Shown piece by piece: positions 1 to 8,980 of a DNA stretch of 64,000 nt; the stretch's first letter is position 1, and each line of letters opens with the position of its first letter. The position numbers and the translations under genes were made by a program. Below the pieces are notes generated by a model. That model was given only the letters and a program-made list of their open reading frames with translations, ran no database searches and was not told the DNA's origin. The stretch is from JACQGZ01 sp050695215 (lineage in GTDB: Bacteria; Sysuimicrobiota; Sysuimicrobiia; Sysuimicrobiales; Humicultoraceae), in the NCBI GenBank assembly GCA_050695215.1, contig JBOGSD010000068.1:29485-93484 (forward strand), written 5' to 3'.

Positions 1-2
1 CG

Positions 3-440
3 AAGCCCCGCGCGCTGGAGATCCTCCGGGACGAGCACGCCATGGCGCCCAAGAAGATGGTGCCGCTGCCGGTCGTCGGCCGGGTGGCCGCCGGCACCCC
101 GATTCTGGCCGAGGAGAACATCGAAGACTACCTGCCGCTGCCGACCGAGTTCCTGCGCGACGGCGGCGACGGCGGCTTCATCTTGCACGTCCGCGGCGAC
201 AGCATGATCGACGACGGTATCCAGGACGGGGATTATCTCATCGTCCGCAAGCAGCCGACGGCCCGGGACGGCGACATCGTCGTGGCCCGTTTGGATGACG
301 GCGCCACCGTGAAGCGCTTCTACCGTGAGGACGGCCACGTCCGCCTCCAGCCCGCCAACGCCGCCATGGAGGCGATCCGCACGCGCGACGTCCACATCGA
401 AGGCAAGGTTGTCGGTCTGATCCGCCGGATGGTCTCCTAA
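3..440 (+). CDS. lexA: LexA repressor, C-terminal part (5' end outside window)
   Basis: SOS-response repressor; RecA-stimulated self-cleavage inactivates it. Only the end of the winged-helix region and the whole S24 peptidase domain are inside the window. The reading frame is open from base 3, so the first ATG at 42 is internal. Visible hallmarks are the Ala-Gly cleavage site in VAAGTP, the catalytic serine in HVRGDSM and the catalytic lysine in DGATVKRF, at normal spacing. The TAA stop overlaps the stop of the convergent TctA-TctB gene by three bases. A matching operator is present at the recA promoter (35199-35212), so this LexA probably controls recA. Family assignment is certain; the missing N-terminus is a window-edge effect. 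Confidence 0.95.
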   Translation, partial: KPRALEILRDEHAMAPKKMVPLPVVGRVAAGTPILAEENIEDYLPLPTEFLRDGGDGGFILHVRGDSMIDDGIQDGDYLIVRKQPTARDGDIVVARLDDGATVKRFYREDGHVRLQPANAAMEAIRTRDVHIEGKVVGLIRRMVS

Positions 441-2353
441 AAGAGCCGGATCAACCCCACCGGTAGGCGGACGCTGAGCACCCTCGCCAGCAGTTCCAGC
501 GCGAACACGGTAGACGCGGTATAGAGCACCGCGCGCGGCCAGGGCATCTGCGCGACGCCGACACTGAACCCCAGGACCCAGAGGGCCGCGGCGACCCGGA
601 ACCCAACGACCCAGATCAGCATCATGCAGGCGGCGATCGCCGCCAGGTGGACGAAGGCGCGCCTGATCTGAGGCGCGACTCCCGAGGGCGGGCCGGACCG
701 GTCGGGTTCCTCCTCGACCTCGTCCTCATCGCCCACGGGGACGCTGCGGCCGCGGATCTCCTGGACGAGTTGGACGACACAGAGGACCGCCCCCGGGATC
801 GCAACGAAAAGCGGCATCCGTCCCGCGGCTGGTAGGAAACCTCGGGCTTCGACCGCGGCATAGGCAAAGAGGGCAAACAGCCCTACCGACACAACCGTCG
901 CCATGCCCGGGGCCCATCGCACCGGCGTGGCCCGTTCCTCCTTCTCCCGCGTTCGCAAGGCCCGCCAGGCGCCCCAGATGAAAGGTGAGATCAACAGGAT
1001 CCCGATGACGATGACTGCAGGCCGGTTGAGCCACGTCAGGTTGGGGTAGAGGCTGATCGTCAGGTGAAAGTATCGCTCCAGTGGGCCAGAGAGGACGAAC
1101 CCGATCAGCAGCGGGGCGCGCGGCCACCCGGTGACCTTCATAGCGTACCCAACGACGCCGAGGACGATCAGCGCCAGGAGGTCGCCGAACTGCTGCGCCT
1201 CCTGGAAGGCCGCCAGGATCATCATCAGGATGACCGGCGGAGCCACCAAGCTGAACGGAATATGGGTAAGCCGGGCCAGAACCGGGCTGGCCAGGAACAT
1301 GATCGCCGCGCCGATGATGTTCGCGAGGGCAAAGGTCCAGATGATGGCGTAGATCAGGTCCAGGTGCTCCGTGACGACGCGGGGTCCGGGGACGACGCCG
1401 TAGGCCAGGAGGGCCCCCATGATCATCGCAGCGGGGGCGCTGCCGGGGACGCTGAAGAGCAGCGTCGGGACCAGGTCGCCCGCCTCCACCGCGTTGTTGG
1501 CCGCCTCAGGGGCGATGATCCCCCGGATGTCCCCCTTCCCGAAGCGGGAGTTGTGCCGCCGGCTGACCGCGGCGGCGTGGCCGTAGGCCATCCACGTGCC
1601 TGCGGTGGCGCCGATGGCCGGCAGCACACCCGCCCAGATGCCGATGAGCGAGCCGCGCAGCAGCAGCCAGCGGTGCTCGACGACGTCGCGCAGTCCCTGC
1701 ATCCACCCCGACCCGAGGTCGACGCGGCGGGCGATGGCACCACCCTTGGCCAGCAGCGAGACCACCTCGGCCAGGCCAAAAATGCCGAGGGCGACGATGG
1801 CCAGGTCCAGGCCGTCCATCAGGTAGAGGCGTTCGAAAGCGAAACGCACCTGGGCGGCCGCGGGAGCGCTCCCGATCGACCCGAGCAGGAGGCCGAGCAG
1901 GCCCGCGATGATGCCCCGGCGCGGTTCCTTCCCCAGCAGGCTGCCGGCGAAGGAGACGCCCAGGGCGGTGAGCATAAAGAGTTCCGGTGAGCCGAAGGAG
2001 AGCACGAGCGGGCGGGCGATCGGGATCGACAGCGTCAGGCCGAGCGCCCCGATCAGGCCGCCGATGAGCGAGGAAAGATAGGCCGCCGAGAGCGCTCGCG
2101 CGGCCTGCCCCTGCTTGGCCAGGGCGTGTCCCTCGATGACGCTGGTCACCGAGGCGGAGGATCCGGGCGCCCCGATCAGGACGGAGGTGACGGTGTCCGA
2201 GGTGTGCACCACCGCCAGCGCCCCGGTGAGCAACGCCAGGGCGCCGACGGCGTCCAGTTGCGTGACGAACGGCAACAGGATGGCGACGGCGACGATGCCT
2301 CCCATCCCCGGCAGGATGCCGACGATGATCCCGGCCAACACGCCCAGCAGCAT
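437..2353 (-). CDS. tctA: Tripartite tricarboxylate transporter, fused TctA-TctB membrane protein
   Basis: Membrane part of a TTT-family secondary transporter for di/tricarboxylates, working with the TctC binding protein directly upstream. Residues 1 to about 475 are the large TctA subunit (family motif GILPGMGG near the N-terminus, about a dozen hydrophobic segments). About residues 480-638 contain four more membrane segments with a charged acidic linker (EDEVEEEPDRSG) and resemble the small TctB subunit, normally a separate gene. The first ATG (2353) probably truncates the protein: the frame stays open upstream and encodes LEALGNGLALLLEPTRLGI, a typical TctA N-terminus, but contains no ATG/GTG/TTG back to the in-frame TAG of tctC at 2450. 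A CTG at 2413 or 2425 is the likely start. Confidence 0.88.
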   Translation of the reverse strand: MLLGVLAGIIVGILPGMGGIVAVAILLPFVTQLDAVGALALLTGALAVVHTSDTVTSVLIGAPGSSASVTSVIEGHALAKQGQAARALSAAYLSSLIGGLIGALGLTLSIPIARPLVLSFGSPELFMLTALGVSFAGSLLGKEPRRGIIAGLLGLLLGSIGSAPAAAQVRFAFERLYLMDGLDLAIVALGIFGLAEVVSLLAKGGAIARRVDLGSGWMQGLRDVVEHRWLLLRGSLIGIWAGVLPAIGATAGTWMAYGHAAAVSRRHNSRFGKGDIRGIIAPEAANNAVEAGDLVPTLLFSVPGSAPAAMIMGALLAYGVVPGPRVVTEHLDLIYAIIWTFALANIIGAAIMFLASPVLARLTHIPFSLVAPPVILMMILAAFQEAQQFGDLLALIVLGVVGYAMKVTGWPRAPLLIGFVLSGPLERYFHLTISLYPNLTWLNRPAVIVIGILLISPFIWGAWRALRTREKEERATPVRWAPGMATVVSVGLFALFAYAAVEARGFLPAAGRMPLFVAIPGAVLCVVQLVQEIRGRSVPVGDEDEVEEEPDRSGPPSGVAPQIRRAFVHLAAIAACMMLIWVVGFRVAAALWVLGFSVGVAQMPWPRAVLYTASTVFALELLARVLSVRLPVGLIRLF

Positions 2354-2449
2354 GATGCCCAGCCGCGTGGGCTCGAGCAGCAGGGCCAGCCCGTTGCCGA
2401 GGGCCTCTAGCAGGGCGCGCCCCAGGTACCCTGGTGCGGGGCGGTGAGC

Positions 2450-3529
2450 CTAGATGTCGACGTTGTACTTGGCCCGCAGCAGATCCTTGATGAACTTCTG
2501 TACGTCCAGGGTCACGCGCAGCGACTTGATCACCGTGGCCTCCGACTTGTCGCCGCGGAGGAGCGTGTAGCCTTCCAGCACGTTCTTGCTCTTCTCCTTG
2601 AAGTCGGGATCGGCGTTCATCTTGTCGACCGCCTCCCACAGCGCGTTGAGCGCCTCGGGCGGGGTGCCCTGCGGCACCCAGAGCGCCTTCTGGAAGGTAA
2701 AGGCCGGGATCAGCAGCGCCTGGAGGGCCTTCCAGCGCGTCTGCCCGTCGGGCTTGCGCTTGTGGACCTGCTGGTAGAACTCGTAGATCGTGGGCAGGCG
2801 CGGCGCCGCCGGATCGCGCCCGAGGACGCCCTGTTCGTTGGTGAAGCCAAAGGTGAAGAGCGCGCGCGCCTTGCCCTCCCGTTCCAGCGGCACCACCTGG
2901 GAGAGGTAGGCGGGCGTCGTCTGATAGTCGATATTGATCTCGCCCCGCTCGAAGGCCAGGCGGGCGGGGCCGCGCCCCTCGAACCCCATCACGCTGCGCA
3001 CGTTCATGCCCAGCAGCTCAAACGTCAGCAGGACGGCCAGGTCGAGACCCGTCGCGCCGATGCCGCCGTAAACGAGCGGCTGGGTGGGCTTGAGCACATC
3101 CTCGGGCCGGCGGATCCCGGTGCCGGGCGAGACGTACACCGTGGCGCCGACGCCGTTGACCTTGACCAGTTTCCAGTTCTTGAAGTCGTAGCGCACCTGC
3201 GGAACGCCCAAGATGTAAGGGATGATCGTCGAGCCGGAGGTGGCCAGGATCTGCAGTCCGTCCGGCTTGGCGTTCTGGACGTAGAAGTTGGCGCCGGTGA
3301 TGCTGCCCCCGCCGGGCATGTTGCGCACGGAGACCCGGGGGTTTCCGGCGATGTGTTTTTCGAAGAAGGGCGCCAGGAAGCGCGTCTCGATGTCGGTGCC
3401 GCCGCCGGGCCCGAAGGGCACCAGGATCTCGATGACCTTGCCGGCGAAGTAGGGCGCCTGCGCTTGCGCCGGTCCCAGCCCGGCTGCGACCAGCGCAGCC
3501 GCTACCAGTAGAACGATCCCCCGTCTCAC
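2450..3529 (-). CDS. tctC: TctC/Bug-family solute-binding protein
   Basis: Extracytoplasmic receptor of the TTT transporter; 359 residues. It opens with a Sec signal peptide (positive MRR, hydrophobic core, cleavage near AQAQA) followed by the family's first strand and binding loop, ILVPFGPGGGTD. GTG start. No lipobox cysteine is visible, so it is either periplasmic-type or anchored otherwise. It lies between prpF (48 bases upstream) and tctA-tctB (downstream in the same frame after its TAG stop). The ligand cannot be read from the sequence; the neighbouring enzymes suggest a tricarboxylate such as tricarballylate, aconitate or citrate. Confidence 0.88.
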   Translation of the reverse strand: MRRGIVLLVAAALVAAGLGPAQAQAPYFAGKVIEILVPFGPGGGTDIETRFLAPFFEKHIAGNPRVSVRNMPGGGSITGANFYVQNAKPDGLQILATSGSTIIPYILGVPQVRYDFKNWKLVKVNGVGATVYVSPGTGIRRPEDVLKPTQPLVYGGIGATGLDLAVLLTFELLGMNVRSVMGFEGRGPARLAFERGEINIDYQTTPAYLSQVVPLEREGKARALFTFGFTNEQGVLGRDPAAPRLPTIYEFYQQVHKRKPDGQTRWKALQALLIPAFTFQKALWVPQGTPPEALNALWEAVDKMNADPDFKEKSKNVLEGYTLLRGDKSEATVIKSLRVTLDVQKFIKDLLRAKYNVDI

Positions 3530-3578
3530 CCCGTCATCCCCCCTGTCTCACCTGTGACGCACGCTCCGATGCACTCCG

Positions 3579-4778
3579 TCACCCGCTGGTTGCGACGGCG
3601 CGCGCCGCCGCGCTCTCGAGCGGCCAGAGCGACACCGGCACGCAGGCAAAGCCTTCCATCAACCGGCGGGCGGTCCGCCGGGTGACGACCTTCTCGGCGA
3701 CCCATTGCCCGTCCCGCCGCGCCACCAACGCGCCCACCTCGATCACACCCGCCGGATGGCCGACCCGCACCGTCCGCTCGCCGGCCGGACCGGGACGCGC
3801 CGCCTCGTGCGGCAGCGTCCCCTCGATCTGCGCCGCGACGGAGGTGGCGATGGCTCCCGTGAGCGCGTAGGAGCGGTGCAGCCGGCCCATCGACATGATC
3901 CGCCCGACCAGATCGATGCGCTCTGCCGCCACCGCCGTCCCCTTCGTCGAGGTGTAGGTCGCCGGCGGCGAGATCCAGGCGAGTTTAGGCACCCCGGGGC
4001 TGCGGGAGGTGGCTTCTTCCATGCTCCGGGCGAGGCCGATGCGCACCCCCGCCGCGGCCCGCACCGCCTCGAGGCGGGAGAGCAGGGCGTCGTCGCCGTC
4101 GACCCGGTCCGGCATCTCCAGCCCGGTGAGCCCCAGATCCGCCGGCCGCACGAAGACCAGGGGGTTGGCCGCGTCCACCAGCGACACGGTGACGCCGCCC
4201 ACGCCGGGGACGTCCAGAAGGTCGGTGGGATGGCCCGTCGGCAGCAGCCGTCCCGTCATCGAGCCGCCGGGATCGAGGAACTCCAGGCGGATCTGCCCCC
4301 CGCTCCCCGGGACGCCGTCAATGACGAAGTCCCCCTCCACCCGCGGCAGCCCGCGGTCGGTAGGGACGTGGGCGATGATGCGCTTACGGGTGTTGGTCTG
4401 CCAGATGCGCACCACCGTCACCGGGCCGGTCGCCTCCACCATGCCTTCCTCGATGGCAAAGGGGCCGACCGCCGAGGAGATGTTGCCACAGTTGCCGCCG
4501 TAATCGACCAGTGGCGTGGTCACACTGACCTGCCCGAAGGTGTAGTCGACGTCCGCGTCGGGGAGGGACGGCGGGGCAATGATCGCCGCTTTGCTGGTCG
4601 TGGACGTGGCGCCTCCCAGCCCGTCGATCTGGCGGCCGTAGGGGTCGCCGCCTCCGAAGATCGAGAGGATGACGCGGTCGCGGAGCGCCTCTTCGGCGGG
4701 GAGGTCTCTGCTGTGAAAGAAGACGGCCCGGCTGGTGCCCCCGCGCATCAGCACGGCCGGCACCCGACGCTGTCTCAT
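3579..4778 (-). CDS. prpF: PrpF-family isomerase (aconitate/methylaconitate or 4-oxalomesaconate type)
   Basis: 399-residue protein of the PrpF family (diaminopimelate-epimerase fold), which shifts double bonds or isomerises unsaturated tri/dicarboxylates. The family N-terminus VPAVLMRGGTSRAVFF, the YGGNCGNISSAVGPFAI segment with the active-site cysteine, and the later KGTAVAAE and GRLHRSYALTGAIA segments are all present. The start at 4778 (MRQRRVPAVLM) is chosen because a strong GGGGAGAGGGG tract precedes it and the family begins here; the extra 18 codons upstream overlap the preceding gene. It follows a TcuA-like flavoprotein, so aconitate isomerisation is a reasonable guess; the exact substrate is not determined. 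Confidence 0.85.
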   Translation of the reverse strand: MRQRRVPAVLMRGGTSRAVFFHSRDLPAEEALRDRVILSIFGGGDPYGRQIDGLGGATSTTSKAAIIAPPSLPDADVDYTFGQVSVTTPLVDYGGNCGNISSAVGPFAIEEGMVEATGPVTVVRIWQTNTRKRIIAHVPTDRGLPRVEGDFVIDGVPGSGGQIRLEFLDPGGSMTGRLLPTGHPTDLLDVPGVGGVTVSLVDAANPLVFVRPADLGLTGLEMPDRVDGDDALLSRLEAVRAAAGVRIGLARSMEEATSRSPGVPKLAWISPPATYTSTKGTAVAAERIDLVGRIMSMGRLHRSYALTGAIATSVAAQIEGTLPHEAARPGPAGERTVRVGHPAGVIEVGALVARRDGQWVAEKVVTRRTARRLMEGFACVPVSLWPLESAAARAVATSG

Positions 4779-4794
4779 CCCAGACCCCTCTCCC

Positions 4795-6276
4795 CTACCC
4801 CGCCGCTGCGCTCCGGAGCTGCCGCGCGGCATACTGACCGGCGATGCGCCCGAAGACCGCCCCCCGCATCAGGCCCGCCCCCGCCGGATAGTTGAAGTAG
4901 AAGAACCCACCGGTGATCTCTCCCGTCGCCAGCAGGCCGGGGATAATGGCATTCTCGGTATCGAGCACCCGGGCCTGCTCGTCCACGCGGATGCCGCCGT
5001 AGGTGAAGGTAATGCCGCAGGTGACCGGATACGCCACAAAGGGGGGCCGCTCGAGCGGCGTGGCCCAGTTGGACTTGGCAGGCTGCAGCCCCCGCGTCCT
5101 GAAGCCATCGCGCACGGCGGGATCGAAGCGGCCGCTCCGCGGGGCGGCATTGTACGCCGCCAACTGGTCGGCCAGCGTCCGGCGCGGCACCCCGACCGCG
5201 TCGGCCAGCGCCTCGAAGGTCTCCGCCTGCTGCGGGCGAGCGGTGCGGTACCGTTCCTCTAGGAGCGGGACGGTCTGCTGGTCGAAGAGCTGCCAGGCCC
5301 GATTCTGCGGCTGTGAAAGAATCGCCCGGCCGATCCTGGCATAGGTGTACTGGGAAAAGTCCTCTCCCTCGTCGATGAACCGCCGGCCCTCGCTGTTGAC
5401 CATGACGCTGTAGGGATAGGAGAGCCGGTTGGTCTTGTCGGTGAGCCGGAGGTCTCCCACCGGCGGCGCGGTGGCGTCGATCGGCGTGGCGTGGCAGCCG
5501 CTCCAGTGACCGTAGGGCTGCGCGCCCGCCTCGAGAGCGGCCGCGAGCATCTCGCCGGTGTTGTAGGCGGTGCCGCGGACGAAAACGGTATCCCATCCCG
5601 TCCCCAGGTAACGGGCCCGCATCTCGGGGTTGGCCTCGAAGCCTCCGCTTCCCAGAATCACACTGTCTGCGTCCAGCTCGAGGGTGCGCCCCCCGGTCCG
5701 CACCGCCACTCCCCGCACCCGCCCTGCGCCGTCCACCGCGAGGCGGATTGCCTTGGCGTCGTAGGCGATGGGAATCGACCGCGCCTCCGCCGCCGCGAAG
5801 AGCGCCTGGCTCAGCCCCGGGCCGGCGCCGCGTGTCTGCAGGAGGAGGCCGGGCGGAAAGGACCAGCGCCGCCCCTGGCGGAGGCCAAAGATCTCGCTGA
5901 GTTCCCATTCCACCCCCAGATCCCGCATCCAGCGGATGGTCTCCAGCGAACGTTCCACCAGCACCCCGGTCAGCAGCGGGTCGGCCAGCCCGCCGCTGGT
6001 GCGCATGATGTCGGTGTAATACCGGTTGGTCGGATAGGGCTCGCCCTCGACCTCCGCATCCGGCGGAGCCGGCAGCAGCCGTAGGACTTCCTCTACCGAC
6101 GCGTAGGCGAAGCGGAAGACCGCGCCGGAGAAACGGGTGTTGCCCCCGCGCAGCTCCCGCGTGGCCTTTTCTACGACCAGCACCGCGGCCCCCGCGTCCC
6201 GGGCGGCGATCGCGGCGGTGAGGGCGGCGTTGCCGGCGCCGACGACGATGACGTCCGCCTGCGGCAGATCCGTCAC
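4795..6276 (-). CDS. tcuA: FAD-dependent tricarballylate dehydrogenase-like flavoprotein
   Basis: 493-residue flavoprotein of the fumarate reductase/succinate dehydrogenase family, closest by eye to TcuA, which oxidises tricarballylate to cis-aconitate. The N-terminal dinucleotide-binding motif VVGAGNAALTAAIAARDAG is followed by EKA and the GGNTRFSGA segment. A second FAD-binding block with GEITGGFFYFNYPAGAGL is at the C-terminus. GTG start overlaps the TGA of the upstream lyase gene (GTGA), implying coupled translation. Neighbours (lyase, PrpF-like isomerase, TTT transporter) support a tricarboxylate catabolic role. A 3-oxosteroid or other KstD-like substrate is possible but less consistent with the context. 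Confidence 0.8.
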   Translation of the reverse strand: MTDLPQADVIVVGAGNAALTAAIAARDAGAAVLVVEKATRELRGGNTRFSGAVFRFAYASVEEVLRLLPAPPDAEVEGEPYPTNRYYTDIMRTSGGLADPLLTGVLVERSLETIRWMRDLGVEWELSEIFGLRQGRRWSFPPGLLLQTRGAGPGLSQALFAAAEARSIPIAYDAKAIRLAVDGAGRVRGVAVRTGGRTLELDADSVILGSGGFEANPEMRARYLGTGWDTVFVRGTAYNTGEMLAAALEAGAQPYGHWSGCHATPIDATAPPVGDLRLTDKTNRLSYPYSVMVNSEGRRFIDEGEDFSQYTYARIGRAILSQPQNRAWQLFDQQTVPLLEERYRTARPQQAETFEALADAVGVPRRTLADQLAAYNAAPRSGRFDPAVRDGFRTRGLQPAKSNWATPLERPPFVAYPVTCGITFTYGGIRVDEQARVLDTENAIIPGLLATGEITGGFFYFNYPAGAGLMRGAVFGRIAGQYAARQLRSAAAG

Positions 6277-7166
6277 CGCGGGTCCCCGCTCCCCCCCTCG
6301 CCGTAGCGCTCGGACAGGGCGAGGTACTCATCCAGGCGGACCAGGGCGTCCCGCTCGGCGAACGCCGCGCGCGCTGCCTCGGGGGTATGACCCTCCCGGC
6401 GCAGCGCGGTGAGGGCGCGCTGCATCCCCCGGACGGCCGCCAGCTGCGCGTCGGCGGGGAAGATGACGATCCGATAACCGAGCACTTCCAGGTCGCGGGG
6501 GGCGAGCAGCGGGCTCTTGCCGCTGTAGGTCATGTTGTAGAGCAGAGGGTGGCGGATGGCGCGGGAGATCGCGGCCACCTCGTCCACCGATCGCGGCGCT
6601 TCGACGAAAATCATGTCCGCCCCGGCTGCGGCGTACGCCGTCCCGCGGCGCACCGCCTCCTCCAGCCCCACCGCGGCGCGCGCGTCGGTGCGGGCGATGA
6701 CGATCAGGTCGGGGTCGGTCCGCGCCTCCACGGCCGCGCGGATCTTGCCGGCCATCTCTTCCAGCGGGATCAGATCCTGGCCGTCGTAGTGGCCGCAGCG
6801 CTTTGGAGCGATCTGGTCCTCCAAATGCAGGGCGGCGACGCCCGCCGCCTCGTAGGCACGTACCGTCCGCCGCACGTTCAACGCGTTCCCGTAGCCGGTG
6901 TCGGCGTCGGCGATCACCGGCACCGTCACCGCCTCAGTGATCTGCCGGATCCGCGCCACCATGTCGCTGAGGTCGAGCAGGCCGAGGTCGGGCAGGCCGC
7001 TGCTGCGGGCGATCGCCCCTCCGCTGGCGTAGACTGCCTCAAACCCGGCCTCCTCCGCAAGGCGCGCGGAGAGGCCGTCGAAGACGCCGGGGGCGACGAG
7101 GATGGGACCATCAGCGATCCTTGCGCGGAGGCGTTTGCGCTGGGCGGTCGCCTCGCTCATCGTCAC
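6273..7166 (-). CDS. Isocitrate lyase/PEP mutase family enzyme, 2-methylisocitrate lyase-like
   Basis: 297-residue TIM-barrel lyase. It has the metal-binding DADTGYGNALNV segment and the KRCGH motif with the catalytic cysteine found in isocitrate and 2-methylisocitrate lyases, then ARTDAR and EAPRS. Such enzymes split a C6 or C7 tricarboxylate into succinate plus glyoxylate or pyruvate; oxaloacetate hydrolases and carboxyvinyl-carboxyphosphonate mutases share the fold. Its start overlaps the hflX stop by four bases, and its own stop overlaps the tcuA-like start, so it sits inside one polycistronic run. The length suits the short PrpB-like group rather than the long AceA type. Confidence 0.85.
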   Translation of the reverse strand: MTMSEATAQRKRLRARIADGPILVAPGVFDGLSARLAEEAGFEAVYASGGAIARSSGLPDLGLLDLSDMVARIRQITEAVTVPVIADADTGYGNALNVRRTVRAYEAAGVAALHLEDQIAPKRCGHYDGQDLIPLEEMAGKIRAAVEARTDPDLIVIARTDARAAVGLEEAVRRGTAYAAAGADMIFVEAPRSVDEVAAISRAIRHPLLYNMTYSGKSPLLAPRDLEVLGYRIVIFPADAQLAAVRGMQRALTALRREGHTPEAARAAFAERDALVRLDEYLALSERYGEGGSGDPR

Positions 7167-8980
7167 GGCACAGGCTGACCCGGCGCCAACCTGGCGGCCA
7201 GCGCCGGTGGGACTTCCGCCTCCACCCAGATGGCGTCGGCCTTGTAGCGCTGCGTCAGCACGCGCCCCTGCGCGTACACCGCGGCCAGCCGTCCGGCCTC
7301 AGCGTAGGGGATGGCGAAGCGGACCCGCACGAGCGGCGCCGGCAGCCGCTGGCCGATGCGCCGCAGCAGGTTCAACAGCCCGACGCCGTGCTGGGCGGCG
7401 ATGAGGACCGCCTCGGGGACCTCCCGCTCGCGGGCCTGGCGCTCGGCGGCCGTCAGCCGGTCGATCTTGTTGAAGGCCAGCACCTGGGTCCGCTCCCCCG
7501 CGCCCAGCTCGGCGAGGACGCGGTCGGCGACCGCGCGTTGGTGCCGCCACTGCGGGTCGGAGGCGTCCACGACGTGCACCAGGAGGTCGGCGGCCACGAC
7601 CTCTTCCAGGGTCGCCCGGAAGGCTGCCACCAGGTGGGTGGGCAGTTTGTGGATGAAGCCGACGGTGTCCACCAAGAGGACGGTCTGGCCGTTGGGCAGG
7701 GTGACCTTGCGCACGGTGGGGTCTAGCGTGGCAAAGAGCTTGTCTTCGACAAGCACGCCGGCCTGTGTCAGCGCGTTGAGTAAGGTTGATTTGCCGGCGT
7801 TGGTGTATCCGGTGATGGCGACGATGGGATGGCGGGTGTCGCGCCGAGCGGCGCGCTGCAGCGCCCGGTGGCGGCCCACCTCGCCGAGTTCGCGGCGCAG
7901 GTCGGTGATGCGCTGGCGGATCCGGCGGCGGTCCACTTCCAGCTTCGTTTCCCCCGGGCCGCGCGTGCCGATCCCGCCGCCGAGCCGCGAGAGCCAGACG
8001 CCCCGCCCGGCCAGCCGCGGCAGGAGGTAGGTCATTTGCGCCAGTTCCACCTGCAGGCGCCCCTCGCGCGTCTGCGCGCGGCGCGCGAAGATGTCCAGAA
8101 CGAGCGCGGTGCGGTCGAGCACCTTGAGCCCGAGGTCCCGCTCCAGGTTCCGCTGCTGCGCGGGGCGCAGGTCCAGGTCGAAAATGGCCAGGTCGGCGTC
8201 GCGCTCCTCGCAAAGGCGGAGCAGCTCGGTCACCTTTCCGCGGCCGATAGCGGTGGCCGGGTCGGGACGAGCGCGTGCCTGCGACAACCGGCCGACGATC
8301 TCGGCGCCGGCGGTCTCGGCCAGCCGGGCGAGTTCATCGAGCGAGGCCTCGGCGGGCAGGGTGTCTATGCCGTCGGTGCCGTCGCCGGTGGAGAGTCCCA
8401 CGAGGACGGCGCGCTCGAACCGTGCCGCCGTGCGGATCAGCGCGGGCGCCCGTCGCAAGGCAGACTCTGTGGCCTTGATCCGAGGCGCCGCTTCCAGGTG
8501 CACCAACGTCTCGATGTCGTAGGGTCCTTCCGACGTGGCGCCCGGAGGGCTCCCGTTCCACCCGGGGGCCAGCGTGATCAGCCATCCCTCGGTGGGAGTC
8601 CCCTTGCGCGATCCGATGAGGAGGGCCAGATCCAGCCGCGCCTCAATCAGGTGGCGTTCGTCTCCGGCCCCCGGCCGGCTCTCCGCCTCCGGCCGCGCCC
8701 CCACGTAGCGGAGCCCGATCAACCGCGTAGAGGAGGCCCGGGAGGTCAGTCCCTCGAGCAGTTCCTGCCAGCGCCGGCTGACCACGACCTCGCGCACCGT
8801 GCCGTGGCGGTCCAGGTAGACGCCCACCTCCCGGCGGGTGGCGTGGGACAGGTGCGCCAGCGTGGCCAGGAGGTCGGGCGAGGCGACGCGGTCCTGCGGG
8901 ACATGGTGGCGCAGCAGCGCGGTGAGCATGCGCCGGTGAGTGGGATCGATCGCGCGGGTCAGGCCCCAGACCTGCGGGAT
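7163..8980 (-). CDS. hflX: Ribosome-associated GTPase HflX, long form
   Basis: GTPase that splits or rescues stalled ribosomes. The long N-terminal half resembles the roughly 600-residue form of Bacillota. The nucleotide-binding domain has GYTNAGKSTLLN (G1), LVDTVGF (G3) and FNKID (G4). The first ATG (8929) lies inside a conserved stretch. The in-frame upstream codons read PQVWGLTRAIDPTHRR, which matches the family's N-terminal pattern, and the only plausible start there is ATC at 8980, nine bases after GGAGG and overlapping the end of dapL. If ATG 8929 is used instead, the protein is 588 residues. Downstream it overlaps the lyase gene by four bases. Confidence 0.93.
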   Translation of the reverse strand: MPQVWGLTRAIDPTHRRMLTALLRHHVPQDRVASPDLLATLAHLSHATRREVGVYLDRHGTVREVVVSRRWQELLEGLTSRASSTRLIGLRYVGARPEAESRPGAGDERHLIEARLDLALLIGSRKGTPTEGWLITLAPGWNGSPPGATSEGPYDIETLVHLEAAPRIKATESALRRAPALIRTAARFERAVLVGLSTGDGTDGIDTLPAEASLDELARLAETAGAEIVGRLSQARARPDPATAIGRGKVTELLRLCEERDADLAIFDLDLRPAQQRNLERDLGLKVLDRTALVLDIFARRAQTREGRLQVELAQMTYLLPRLAGRGVWLSRLGGGIGTRGPGETKLEVDRRRIRQRITDLRRELGEVGRHRALQRAARRDTRHPIVAITGYTNAGKSTLLNALTQAGVLVEDKLFATLDPTVRKVTLPNGQTVLLVDTVGFIHKLPTHLVAAFRATLEEVVAADLLVHVVDASDPQWRHQRAVADRVLAELGAGERTQVLAFNKIDRLTAAERQAREREVPEAVLIAAQHGVGLLNLLRRIGQRLPAPLVRVRFAIPYAEAGRLAAVYAQGRVLTQRYKADAIWVEAEVPPALAARLAPGQPVP

